From positions 3,844,001-3,908,000 of the forward strand of contig OZ255631.1 of assembly GCA_965276835.1 (NCBI GenBank): DNA of 64,000 nt, written 5' to 3'. The DNA is from BOG-932 sp965276835. GTDB lineage: Bacteria > Pseudomonadota > Alphaproteobacteria > BOG-932 > Roseiterribacteraceae. Below the pieces are notes generated by a model. That model searched no databases, had not been told where the DNA came from, and saw nothing but the letters and a program-made list of their open reading frames with translations. A program made the position numbers and the translations under genes. Shown piece by piece: positions 16,911 to 25,574 of this stretch (positions are counted from its first letter, which is position 1; each line of letters opens with the position of its first letter).

Positions 16911-19900
16911 GTTTTTCGAAGACTTTCATCGACCGCCCGATCGCCACGTCGCTGATCATGGCGGCGATCCTGCTGGCAGGTATCCTCGGCTTTACCCAGT
17001 TACCTCTGGCCGCGCTGCCGCGCGTGGATTTCCCAACCGTTTCGGTCGGCGCCAGCTTGCCCGGCGCCGACCCGACGATCATGGCATCGTCCGTCGCCGC
17101 GCCTCTGGAACGTCAATTCGCGCAGATTTCCGGCCTGTCGCAGATGACGTCGATCAGCACGCTGGGCAACACGGCGGTCACGCTGCAATTCGATCTGGAC
17201 CGAAACATCGATTCCGCCGCACAGGACGTTCAATCGGCAATCAACGCCGCGGGTGGACAGTTACCGAAAGACCTGCCCAGCCCGCCGACCTACCGCAAGA
17301 CCAACCCGGCCGACGCCCCGATTCTGATCCTGGGCGTCTATTCCGACGCGCTGCCGATCGACCAAGTTGACGACTACAGCGACAATTACCTGGCGCAACA
17401 GGTTTCGCAGCTCGACGGCGTCGGCCAGGTCATCATTTTCGGCGAGCAGAAGCCGGCGGTCCGCGTGCAGATCGACCCGGCGGCGATCGCCAACCAGGGG
17501 CTGTCGTTCGAGGACGTCCGAAACGTCCTGGCAAACACGACGACCAATGCACCGAAAGGCACCTTCAACGGGAAATATCTGGGATCGACAATCGCGTCGA
17601 ACGACCAGATCTTGAAAGCTGCGGACTATAAGAAGGTCGTCATCGCCTATCGTAATGGCGCGCCGGTGCATGTCGAGGATGTCGGCGATGCCATCGACAG
17701 CGTCGAGAACAATCAGGTCGCGGCCTGGGCCGGCCAGCATCGCGGCATTGTCGTCGGCGTCTTCCGTCAGCCAGGCGCCAACGTCATCGCCACCGCCGAT
17801 TTGGTGAAGGCGGAGCTGCCGCGCCTCAGGCTGACTATCCCCAAGGCGGTCAAGGTCGATGTGATGCAGGACCGCACGCTGATGATCCGCGCCTCGGTCT
17901 CGGACGTCGAAAAGACCATGATGATCACCATCGTTCTGGTCGTGCTCGTGATCTTCCTGTTCCTGCGCAAACTGTGGGCGACGATCATTCCCGGCATCGC
18001 CGTGCCGCTATCGCTGGTCGGTACGTTCGGCGTGATGTTCCTGTTCGGTTATAGCCTGGATAATCTGTCGCTGATGGCGTTGACCATCGCCGTCGGCTTT
18101 GTCGTCGACGACGCGATCGTGATGATCGAGAACATCGTGCGTTACATCGAAAAAGGCGACAGCGCCTATGACGCGGCGGTCAAGGGCGCGAGCGAAATCG
18201 GCTTTACCATCCTGTCGATCACGGTCTCGCTGATCGCCGTATTTATTCCGTTGCTGCTGATGGGCGGGATCGTCGGCCGGCTTTTCCATGAATTCGCGGT
18301 CACCATCTCGATGGCGGTCGTGATTTCGGCGTTCGTATCGCTGACGCTGACGCCGACGATGTGCGCGCGGTTCCTCGGTGTGCAGGAGGAACATCATGGG
18401 CGCTTCTATATGGCGCTCGAGCGCTTCTTCGATTGGCTGGTGTCCGGCTATTCCCGGATGCTGACAATCGTCCTGCGGCATCAGGCGCTGACGCTGGCGG
18501 TCTTTTTCGCCACGCTGGCGCTGACGATCGCCCTGTTCATATCGATGCCGAAAGGCTTTTTTCCGCAGCAGGATACCGGCCTGCTCTATGCATCGACCGA
18601 GGCGGCACAGAACATCTCGTTCGACGACATGGTGCGCAAGCAGGAACAGGCGATGGCCATCATGCGGGCGGATCCGGCGATGGGGACCGTGCCAGCGGCC
18701 ATGGGCGCGAACGGTGGTGGCACAACCAACACAGGCCGCATGTTTCCCAGTCTGAAGCCGTTCGACCAACGCTCAGCCAGCGCCGACGAGGTCGTCAACC
18801 GGCTGATCCCGAAATTGGACAAGCTGGACGGGTTCAAAGTGCACCTGCAGGTGCGCCAGGACATCACCGTCGGCGGTCGCCTGTCGCGCACACAATATCA
18901 GTACACGCTGACCGATGCCGACAGCGACGAGCTTTCGCACTGGTCGAACATCATGCTGCAAAAGATGAGCGCGATGCCGCAGCTGCAGGACGTGGCGACC
19001 GACGAGCAGTTGTCCGGTCCCACATCGTTCGTGCAGGTCGACCGGGAGACCGCGTCGCGCCTGGGCATCACGCCGCAGCAGATCGACGACACGCTGTATG
19101 ACGCGTTCGGTCAGCGCCAGGTGGCAACCACGTTCACCCAGTTGAACCAGTACCATGTGATCCTGGAGGCGACGCCGAAGGACCAGACCGGGCCGGACGC
19201 GCTGAGCAAACTCTATGTGAAGTCTTCGACCGGCGCGCAGGTGCCGCTGTCCACCTTCGCGAGTTTCCAGCAGTCGACTTCACCGCTGTCGGTCAGCCAT
19301 CAGGGGCAGTTCCCGGCGGTGACGTTGTCGTTCAACCTCTCGCCGGGCGTGGCGCTGGGCGATGCCGTTGAACTGATCCAGAAGGCGGCGACGGAAGCGC
19401 ATCTGCCGCGCACGGTTATTCCGTCATTCCAAGGCAACGCACAGGCCTTCCAGGCCTCGCTGGTGACGATGCCCTATCTGATCGCCGCCGCCCTGGTGGC
19501 GGTCTATATCGTCCTGGGCGTGCTTTATGAGAGCTACATTCATCCGCTGACCATTCTGTCGACCCTGCCATCAGCCGGCGTCGGCGCACTGCTGATGCTG
19601 ACGATTTTCGACTTCCCCCTGGATATGATGGGGCTGATCGGCATCATTCTGCTGATCGGTATCGTCAAAAAGAATGCGATCATGATGATCGACTTTGCCC
19701 TCGAAGCCGAGCGGCATCAGGGCAAGTCACCCAGGGATTCGATCTATCAGGCGGCCCTTCTGCGCTTCCGGCCGATCATGATGACGACGATGGCCGCGCT
19801 GTTCGGCGGCATTCCGCTGGCATTGGCACATGGCGCGGGCTCCGAACTGCGACGGCCGTTGGGCGTCGCGATCGTCGGCGGCCTGATCGTCAGCCAGGCA

Positions 19901-20044
19901 CTGACCTTGTTCACCACGCCCGTCATCTATCTCTATCTCGACCGGCTGAACGAGTGGATTAGCGGCCGCAGGGAAAACAAGAACCTGCCGGCGATCCGCG
20001 ACGAACCGGGCCTGCCGATGGAGCTGCCGGGCGCGGCCGAATAA
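16907..20044 (+). CDS. RND multidrug-type efflux pump (MdtB/MdtC-like), copy 2
   Basis: 1045 aa pump with the same organisation as copy 1: SFSKTFIDRPIATSLIMAA at the N-terminus, GFVVDDAIVMIENIVRYIEK in TM4, GIVKKNAIMMIDFALEAERH in TM10 and SELRRPLGVAIVGGLIVSQA near the C-terminus. The porter regions differ more than the membrane segments (for example AMGANGGGTTNTGRMF against VGSGGGQTTNTGRLF), as expected if substrate ranges diverged after duplication. It ends the four-gene efflux block. Confidence 0.94.
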   Translation: MSFSKTFIDRPIATSLIMAAILLAGILGFTQLPLAALPRVDFPTVSVGASLPGADPTIMASSVAAPLERQFAQISGLSQMTSISTLGNTAVTLQFDLDRNIDSAAQDVQSAINAAGGQLPKDLPSPPTYRKTNPADAPILILGVYSDALPIDQVDDYSDNYLAQQVSQLDGVGQVIIFGEQKPAVRVQIDPAAIANQGLSFEDVRNVLANTTTNAPKGTFNGKYLGSTIASNDQILKAADYKKVVIAYRNGAPVHVEDVGDAIDSVENNQVAAWAGQHRGIVVGVFRQPGANVIATADLVKAELPRLRLTIPKAVKVDVMQDRTLMIRASVSDVEKTMMITIVLVVLVIFLFLRKLWATIIPGIAVPLSLVGTFGVMFLFGYSLDNLSLMALTIAVGFVVDDAIVMIENIVRYIEKGDSAYDAAVKGASEIGFTILSITVSLIAVFIPLLLMGGIVGRLFHEFAVTISMAVVISAFVSLTLTPTMCARFLGVQEEHHGRFYMALERFFDWLVSGYSRMLTIVLRHQALTLAVFFATLALTIALFISMPKGFFPQQDTGLLYASTEAAQNISFDDMVRKQEQAMAIMRADPAMGTVPAAMGANGGGTTNTGRMFPSLKPFDQRSASADEVVNRLIPKLDKLDGFKVHLQVRQDITVGGRLSRTQYQYTLTDADSDELSHWSNIMLQKMSAMPQLQDVATDEQLSGPTSFVQVDRETASRLGITPQQIDDTLYDAFGQRQVATTFTQLNQYHVILEATPKDQTGPDALSKLYVKSSTGAQVPLSTFASFQQSTSPLSVSHQGQFPAVTLSFNLSPGVALGDAVELIQKAATEAHLPRTVIPSFQGNAQAFQASLVTMPYLIAAALVAVYIVLGVLYESYIHPLTILSTLPSAGVGALLMLTIFDFPLDMMGLIGIILLIGIVKKNAIMMIDFALEAERHQGKSPRDSIYQAALLRFRPIMMTTMAALFGGIPLALAHGAGSELRRPLGVAIVGGLIVSQALTLFTTPVIYLYLDRLNEWISGRRENKNLPAIRDEPGLPMELPGAAE

Positions 20045-20401
20045 CCCCGCATTTCGTGCGTCTCAGCATGCCATCGGCGGCGGCAATTGCAAAGGCAGGC
20101 GCCGCCGTCGCCCTTCAGTAATGCCGGTGACGATGCAGGAGGCTTGCCCAAGACGAGCCTGAATCCCCTGGCCGCACGACCATCATCCTGTCTCGACCGG
20201 CTACCTATGGTTCAACGGCCGTTGGAGCGACCGGGGCTGTCGGCAATATGCGAATAAGCTCGCTTGCCCGTATCGTTACCGCGTGTTCCTGAGCAATACC
20301 TGCTCACCTCAAAGTAGCGGGCTCGCTGTGCCGCGGTTTCAGCAAGAGCACCGATGGTGAAGTCGGGGTTCGGCTTCAAATCCCTTGCGGCTGCAGGCAA
20401 T
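20045..20401. other. Intergenic region after the RND block, no gene seen
   Basis: 357 bp between the second RND pump and the tonB terminator. Short open stretches exist on both strands but none has a ribosome site and a recognisable product. I see no tRNA fold, insertion-sequence ends or promoter that I can defend. Confidence 0.5.
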
Positions 20402-20430
20402 AAAAAAGGCGGGCACGAAGCCCGCCTTTT
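20402..20430. terminator. Bidirectional rho-independent terminator after tonB
   Basis: A 7-bp GC stem GGCGGGC (20408-20414) / GCCCGCC (20420-20426) with loop ACGAA is preceded by AAAAAA and followed by TTTT. It can therefore end the minus-strand exbB-exbD-exbD-tonB transcript, which stops at 20457, and also act on plus-strand transcripts from the RND block. Confidence 0.88.
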
Positions 20431-20456
20431 CTATTTTCGCTGTAAGACCCTGCAGT

Positions 20457-21050
20457 CTATTTCCCCAGTCGAAAGCTGAACCGATAAAAAGCCTGGGTCG
20501 GAACCGGTTTGCCGTCGACCAATTCCGGCGCGAACTTCCAGCGTGGGAAGACCTTCTGCGCAGCGCTGGCGAAGCCATAACCCTCCGGAACTTCGGCGGT
20601 GACCTTGGGACTGCCGACCGAGCCGTCAGGCATGACCGTGAACTCAAAATCGACATAGCCCTCAATCTGGCGGTCGTCGGCGCGCGGCGGATAAGTCGGC
20701 GGGACAATCGAGATCGGATGCCGGCTGACCTTCGAAACCGGCTTAGGTGCGACGACTTCAGTCGGTTTTTCCCGCTTCAGATCGGGCTGAGCCGGAATCG
20801 GCAGATCGGGCACCGAGGTATTGATCGCGGCGATACGCGGCGCCGGAGCGGGAATGAACAGCGGCTGCTGAACCTTCTGCTGAGGCGGAGGCGGAGGCGG
20901 CGGAGGCGGAGGCGGAGGCGCGACCATGTCGATCGCGTGTTCGTCTTCTTTGGGCTTCTCCACCGGGTGGAACGCCAAGGCGTAGGCCAGGTAGAAGAAC
21001 AGAGCGACGTGAAAGACCGCCGAGACGGCTATTCCGGGACGTACCTGCAT
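20457..21050 (-). CDS. tonB: TonB energy-transducing protein
   Basis: 197 aa. An N-terminal inner-membrane anchor (GIAVSAVFHVALFFYLAYAL) is followed by an uninterrupted run of about 12 prolines, a Pro/Lys-rich spacer that spans the periplasm, and a C-terminal TonB fold (SIVPPTYPPRADDRQIEGYV ... AAQKVFPRWKFAPELVDGKPV) that contacts TonB boxes of outer-membrane receptors. The ATG overlaps the exbD stop by one base (TAATG), so it is the last gene of exbB-exbD-exbD-tonB. No receptor gene is adjacent. Confidence 0.94.
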   Translation of the reverse strand: MQVRPGIAVSAVFHVALFFYLAYALAFHPVEKPKEDEHAIDMVAPPPPPPPPPPPPQQKVQQPLFIPAPAPRIAAINTSVPDLPIPAQPDLKREKPTEVVAPKPVSKVSRHPISIVPPTYPPRADDRQIEGYVDFEFTVMPDGSVGSPKVTAEVPEGYGFASAAQKVFPRWKFAPELVDGKPVPTQAFYRFSFRLGK

Positions 21051-21493
21051 TATTTTACTGCTTCGTGACCGACGAGACTGATTTTATAGAACCCGCCGTT
21101 GCGAAGCCGGTTCATCAGCTCAAGAACCGTCTTGTAAGGCAAATCGGCATCGCCCCGGAGATACAGCCGGGTCTTATCCCGTTGCCCTTCCGGCGTTTCC
21201 TTCTCCAGTTCCGCGCCAAGGGCCTCGACCGACGAGAACCGGCGATCGCCGATATAAACCCCGCCGGACTTGGTCATGCTGAGCCAGACCGGCGCAGCCG
21301 CTTTGGTATCAGGCGCGGCGTTCGAATCGGGGAAGTTGACCTTGACGTTCACCGTCGCGATCGGAACCGCGACCATGAAGATGATCAGCAGAACCAGCAT
21401 CACATCCACGAACGGCGTGACATTGATGTCACTGCTTTCGGAGAAGCCGCTGTTCTTGCCGTGAGCGCCCTCGGCGCCTAATGCCATTCCCAT
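21050..21493 (-). CDS. exbD: Biopolymer transport protein ExbD (second copy)
   Basis: 147 aa. One N-terminal helix, DINVTPFVDVMLVLLIIFMVAVPI, contains the conserved Asp of the proton path (in FVDVMLVL). A periplasmic domain with DADLPYKTVLELMNRLRNGG follows. ExbD works with ExbB as the proton-driven stator that powers TonB. It lies 33 bp downstream of another exbD; the two share the DINVTPF(V/I)D core but differ in the periplasmic part. Confidence 0.93.
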   Translation of the reverse strand: MGMALGAEGAHGKNSGFSESSDINVTPFVDVMLVLLIIFMVAVPIATVNVKVNFPDSNAAPDTKAAAPVWLSMTKSGGVYIGDRRFSSVEALGAELEKETPEGQRDKTRLYLRGDADLPYKTVLELMNRLRNGGFYKISLVGHEAVK

Positions 21494-21526
21494 TGAATTA
21501 CCTTCCGCTCAATAACTGGGGCGCGC

Positions 21527-21994
21527 TCAGCTGGTGGCTTCGCCGACGAGACCGATCTTCTTCACGCCTGCATCGCGCAGCTTGTTCAGTAGCGACATGA
21601 CGCCCGCATAGGGAACGTCGAAGTCCGCCCGGATATACGTCTCCTTCGTCGCTCGCTCTTCCGCGGTCGGCAGCACGCTGCGAACCACGTCAGGAACGGC
21701 CGCGAGGTTCGGTGCGGTCGAACCCGTGGCGCCCTCGCCCATTCCCAGGCTAACAACGACCGTGCCGTCGGAAGCCAGACTGAGAAACAAGGGCTTGTTG
21801 TTCGGGTCCGGCGGTGGCGGGTTCGGGTTCTGCGGCGGCATGTTGATGTTGTTGTTCACCGTCGGCGGCGGCAGAGCCACCATGAAGATGATCAGCAACA
21901 CCAGCATGATGTCGATGAACGGCGTGACGTTGATGTCGGAGTTCTGTTGGGGCGCCTTATTCCCCGACACGCCGTGACCGAGAGAGACCGCCAT
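21527..21994 (-). CDS. exbD: Biopolymer transport protein ExbD (first copy)
   Basis: 155 aa. Helix DINVTPFIDIMLVLLIIFMV with the essential Asp is followed by a distinctive Asn/Pro-rich linker (MPPQNPNPPPPDPNNK), and then a periplasmic domain ending RADFDVPYAGVMSLLNKLRD. It starts 3 bp after exbB ends. Paired exbD genes are known from Xanthomonas-type TonB clusters, where the second copy can be specialised for certain substrates; that role here is inference. Confidence 0.93.
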   Translation of the reverse strand: MAVSLGHGVSGNKAPQQNSDINVTPFIDIMLVLLIIFMVALPPPTVNNNINMPPQNPNPPPPDPNNKPLFLSLASDGTVVVSLGMGEGATGSTAPNLAAVPDVVRSVLPTAEERATKETYIRADFDVPYAGVMSLLNKLRDAGVKKIGLVGEATS

Positions 21995-21997
21995 GGA

Positions 21998-22972
21998 TCA
22001 GGCCTTGCGATCGAGATGCCGCGACAGGACCGTCGCGAACTCGCCGACAAAGTTGTTCATCCGGCCGTTATAGGCACCCACTTTGCGCGCAAAGTAGTTG
22101 TACATGATAACGGCGGGGATAGCGGCGGCGAGGCCGATGGCGGTGGTGAGGAGCGCTTCGGCAATACCCGGTGCAACGACCGCGAGGTTGGTCGTACCGG
22201 AGTTCGCGATGCCGAGGAAGGCGTCCATGATGCCGTACACCGTGCCGAACAGGCCGATGAACGGAGAGGTTGAACCGACGGTCGCCAGCACGCCCATGCC
22301 GTTGCCCAGGCGCTCGCTCTCGCGGGCTTCGACCATTTCCATCGACGTCGTCACCCGCTCTTCGATGTGTTCGCGCAGATGGTCGGAAGGAGTCGTGCCC
22401 GGCTCAAGCGAGACGCGCAGCTCGTTCATGCCTGCCAGGAAGATGTTGGTCAGTGGATTGTTCTTTTCCTTAGAGACCTTCTGGTACACGTCGTCCAGCG
22501 AGGATGAGGCGCGGAAGACGCCGAGGAAGGCGTCTGCGCGGCGGTTGATGCCGGCGAAGGTGAACGCCTTGTCCAGCATGATCGCCCAGCTCCACACAGA
22601 AGCGATCGCGAGCAACACCATGACGACCTTCACGACGGGGGTCGCATTGCCCACCATGCTTGTAACGCTGATGTTGCTGGCAAGCTGCTTGGGTTCGGCT
22701 TCGGGGGCCGCGGCGACGGGTGCCGGAGCAGCGGCACCAGGAGCAGCGGCGCCAGGAGCAGCGGCGTCGGGAGCGGCAGGCGCAGCGGCCGGGGCGGCAG
22801 CGTCAGGCGTCGGGGTGGCGGCCGGAGCGGCGGCGGGCGGAGCCGCCGGGGCAGCTGCCGGAGCCGGCTGCTGTGCCAGAGCCGGTCCTACGACGGCCAC
22901 CGGCGCGATGAGCGCCAAGGCAAGGGCCAGTCGGCGAAAGCCCGCCGAGGTCAGATGGGAAGTGCGCTGCAT
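21998..22972 (-). CDS. exbB: ExbB proton-channel protein with an Ala/Pro-rich N-terminal extension
   Basis: About 324 aa, longer than E. coli ExbB (244 aa). It begins with a signal-peptide-like segment (RLALALALIAPVAVVGPALA) and a low-complexity Ala/Pro region (about 35-100), then the MotA/TolQ/ExbB core: VKVVMVLLAIASVWSWAIML, GNGMGVLATVGSTSPFIGLFGTVYGIM and the last two helices around AEALLTTAIGLAAAIPAVIMYN. The start at 22972 (MQRTSH) gives a clean signal; an in-frame ATG at 23002 is possible. First gene of exbB-exbD-exbD-tonB. Confidence 0.92.
   Translation of the reverse strand: MQRTSHLTSAGFRRLALALALIAPVAVVGPALAQQPAPAAAPAAPPAAAPAATPTPDAAAPAAAPAAPDAAAPGAAAPGAAAPAPVAAAPEAEPKQLASNISVTSMVGNATPVVKVVMVLLAIASVWSWAIMLDKAFTFAGINRRADAFLGVFRASSSLDDVYQKVSKEKNNPLTNIFLAGMNELRVSLEPGTTPSDHLREHIEERVTTSMEMVEARESERLGNGMGVLATVGSTSPFIGLFGTVYGIMDAFLGIANSGTTNLAVVAPGIAEALLTTAIGLAAAIPAVIMYNYFARKVGAYNGRMNNFVGEFATVLSRHLDRKA
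22725..22784. repeat. 15-bp tandem repeat inside exbB
   Basis: Four successive units of the form GGAGCAGCGGCRCCA (22725-22739, 22740-22754, 22755-22769, 22770-22784), the last two degenerate. On the coding strand they encode the repeated PGAAA pentapeptide of the periplasmic Ala/Pro-rich stretch of ExbB. In-frame unit length means copy-number change would alter only spacer length. Confidence 0.75.
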
Positions 22973-23495
22973 GGTTCCACTTTCGCTGTTGGTTCGTAAC
23001 ATATCTTCACAAGAAGCCGGTCAAAATATCGAAAAAGCTGCCTATGCTATTGCAGGACGCTTGTCCAGCCGACTCTCCAAAAAAACTTTTGCTGCCGACG
23101 CGGCCCTATTGCCGTCCCGGAAGCGATGCCCAGTTACCGCCCGAGGGCGGCGATTTCAGCGGCGCGCCATCGGACCAAGGCCCCACGGCAACACACGGTT
23201 CACCTACGGCCGTTGCCGGTCGAGGCGTAACTTTACTGACTTGGTACGGAAAGCGATATGACAGCGACGACGGAATAACCCGACAACCGCGCCTACGCCC
23301 TGTTCAACTCCCACGATTTTTCTCGCGGGTAATCTGATTGAGGCGATTAATTCCGTGGCGCTGGCGGCGAGTCAATAGCGATATGGCTGTTAGCGTAGGA
23401 AATAACAGATACAAAAGCTGCTATTAACGCTTTCGCCACACCACCCCGACGCCTATCGTCCGGACGGACTATGAATTCCCACCGAGGAAACGATT
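22973..23495. other. Intergenic region between exbB and the methyltransferase gene
   Basis: About 520 bp separating divergent genes. It should contain the exbB promoter and the promoter of the gene at 23496. I see no convincing coding frame, RNA fold or inverted repeat that clearly marks a Fur box; an AT-rich patch at about 23395-23435 is the likeliest promoter for the rightward gene. Confidence 0.45.
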
Positions 23496-24314
23496 ATGCG
23501 CTTGCTCCAATTCGTCGCGACGGTGCTGACGCTTGGCAGCTTGGGTGCCTCCCTTGCACCGCCCGCGTCTGCGGCCGATGCGGATCTGGCCCAGGCGATC
23601 GCCGGGGCATGGCGTAAACCTGCCTTCGTGGCTCGCGATGCCGTGCGGCATCCGGCCGAGGAGTTGGCGTTTTTCGGATTGAAGCCAGACATGACCATGG
23701 TCGAAGTCTGGCCAGGCGGCGGCTACTGGACGGAAATTCTTGCCCCGTACCTGCATGATCACGGGACGCTTTTCGCAGCCGGCTTTGCCGCCGGCCCAGG
23801 CGGGGAGGAAAGCAAGGGACGTCTTGCGCTAAAAGCCAAAATCGAGGCCAACCCAGCGCTCTATGGCGCGGTTAAACTGACCGCGCTGGGCAAAGGTCAT
23901 GACGATATCGCCCCCGCCGGTTCGGCGGACTTGGTTGTCACCTTCCGCAATGTCCACAACTGGATGGCAGAGGGCTGGGCCGACGAGGCCTTCGCGGCCT
24001 TTTATACGGCGCTGAAGCCGGGCGGCATTCTGGGCGTCGAGGAACATCGCGGCGCGGCCGACAAGCCCCAGGATCCAAAAGCCGAATCCGGCTATGTCCG
24101 GCAGGACTATACGATCGCGATGGCAAAAAAGGCCGGGTTCGAACTTGTCGGATCGTCGGAGATCAACGCCAACCCGCGCGACACCAAGGACTATCCCGAC
24201 GGGGTCTGGACTCTGCCACCCGACCTAAGCCTGGGCGACAAGGACCGTGCGAAATACGCGGCAATCGGCGAGGCCGACAATTTCGTACTGAAATTCCGCA
24301 AGCCGGCCAAATAG
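23496..24314 (+). CDS. Exported class I SAM-dependent methyltransferase-like protein
   Basis: 272 aa. The N-terminus is a clear signal peptide (LLQFVATVLTLGSLGASLAPPASAAD). The mature protein is a COG4798-type predicted methyltransferase: the SAM-binding motif I region is MVEVWPGGGYWTEILAPYL, with a post-I acidic region and FYTALKPGGILGVEEHRG near the fifth strand. GAGGAAA precedes the ATG. SAM is not normally available outside the cytoplasm, so either the substrate pool or the role must differ from ordinary methyltransferases. The gene converges with phaA, 3 bp apart. Confidence 0.85.
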   Translation: MRLLQFVATVLTLGSLGASLAPPASAADADLAQAIAGAWRKPAFVARDAVRHPAEELAFFGLKPDMTMVEVWPGGGYWTEILAPYLHDHGTLFAAGFAAGPGGEESKGRLALKAKIEANPALYGAVKLTALGKGHDDIAPAGSADLVVTFRNVHNWMAEGWADEAFAAFYTALKPGGILGVEEHRGAADKPQDPKAESGYVRQDYTIAMAKKAGFELVGSSEINANPRDTKDYPDGVWTLPPDLSLGDKDRAKYAAIGEADNFVLKFRKPAK

Positions 24315-24317
24315 CTT

Positions 24318-25493
24318 CTAACGTTCGACGCACATAGCGATGCCCATGCCGCCGCCGATGCACAGGGTCGCCAAGCCTTTTTTGACGTCGCGCTTGCCCA
24401 TCTCGTGCAGCAGAGTAACCAGAACCCGAGCACCCGAGGCGCCGATGGGGTGACCCAGCGCGATCGCCCCGCCATTCACGTTCACCTTCTCTGCCGGCAG
24501 GCCAAGCGTCTTGGCGACGGCGCAGGACTGAGCGGCGAAGGCCTCGTTGGCCTCGATCAGATCCAGATCGGCGACGGTCCAGCCGGCCTTGGCCAAAGCC
24601 GCTTGCGAGGCCGGAATCGGGCCGATGCCCATGATCGACGGATCGACGCCGACTGTCGCCCAGGAGGCGATGCGGGCCAAAGGCGTAATGCCGCGCTTTT
24701 CGGCTTCGTCTGCCGTCATCAGCACGAGTGCGGCCGCACCGTCGTTGATGCCTGAGGCATTGGCCGCGGTCACCGTGCCGTCTTTGGTGAAGGCGGGCCG
24801 CAGCTTCGCCATTGCGTCAATCGTCGCGCCGAAACGAGGGTATTCGTCGGTATCGACGATCTTGTCGCCGGCCTTGCCGCCGAGAATCGTGACCGGGACG
24901 ATCTCATCCTTGAACCGGCCGGCCTTGATCGCTGCCTCGGCCTTGTTCTGGCTGGCGACGGCAAAGTCGTCCTGCTGCTCGCGCGTCACCTGATATTGCT
25001 GCGCGACGTTCTCGGCCGTGACGCCCATGTGATAGCCGTTGAAGATGTCCCACAACCCGTCGCGGATCATCGTGTCGACGAATTCGGCCGGGCCCATGCG
25101 CACGCCGGCGCGCAAATAGGCCGCGTGCGGGGCGCGGGTCATGCTTTCCTGGCCACCGGCCACGACGATCCTGCTGTCGCCGGCGCGGATGGCCTGGAAG
25201 CCCAGCGCGACAGCGCGCAGCCCCGATCCGCAGACCTGGTTGATGGTCATGGCAGTGACTTCCTTGGGAATGCCGGCGGCCATGGCCGCCTGGCGCGCCG
25301 GGTTCTGTCCCTCGCCCGCGGTCAGTATCTGGCCCAGCACGATCTCGGATATATCGGCCGGCGAAACGCCGGCGCGCGACAAGGCGGCCTCGATCGCGAC
25401 TTGACCCAACTGGTGGGCGGTCAGCCCGGCAAACGCGCCGTTGAACGCGCCGATCGGCGTGCGAACGGCGGATGCGATAACGATGTCGCTCAT
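24318..25493 (-). CDS. phaA: Acetyl-CoA C-acetyltransferase (beta-ketothiolase)
   Basis: 391 aa thiolase that condenses two acetyl-CoA to acetoacetyl-CoA, the first step to PHB. The acylated cysteine is in NQVCGSGLRAVALG (about residue 88), the conserved His in GHPIGASGAR (about 347) and the second catalytic Cys in CIGGGMGIAMCVER (about 377). Length and all motifs are those of biosynthetic PhaA/AtoB. It is encoded next to phaC and divergent from phaR, which supports the PHB role. A phaB reductase is not in this window. Confidence 0.95.
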   Translation of the reverse strand: MSDIVIASAVRTPIGAFNGAFAGLTAHQLGQVAIEAALSRAGVSPADISEIVLGQILTAGEGQNPARQAAMAAGIPKEVTAMTINQVCGSGLRAVALGFQAIRAGDSRIVVAGGQESMTRAPHAAYLRAGVRMGPAEFVDTMIRDGLWDIFNGYHMGVTAENVAQQYQVTREQQDDFAVASQNKAEAAIKAGRFKDEIVPVTILGGKAGDKIVDTDEYPRFGATIDAMAKLRPAFTKDGTVTAANASGINDGAAALVLMTADEAEKRGITPLARIASWATVGVDPSIMGIGPIPASQAALAKAGWTVADLDLIEANEAFAAQSCAVAKTLGLPAEKVNVNGGAIALGHPIGASGARVLVTLLHEMGKRDVKKGLATLCIGGGMGIAMCVER

Positions 25494-25574
25494 ATGAGGT
25501 CTCCAGAAGTCCGTATATGGACTCTACTTAGGACACGGACGCCCGATCGAACAAGGTGCGGTGCAGCAATGCCT

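Noticed and set aside
20045..20340. Possible degraded transposase or short gene after the RND block
   Set aside because: A stretch starting near 20208 is open but has no start codon, no ribosome site and no transposase motif or terminal repeats.
20385..21068. Plus-strand open frame of 227 codons with a long arginine run
   Set aside because: It is the antisense of tonB; the arginine run mirrors the TonB proline run.
22098..23261. Plus-strand open frame of 387 codons
   Set aside because: It mirrors exbB (Ala/Gly runs opposite the Ala/Pro region) and has no ribosome site or recognisable domain.
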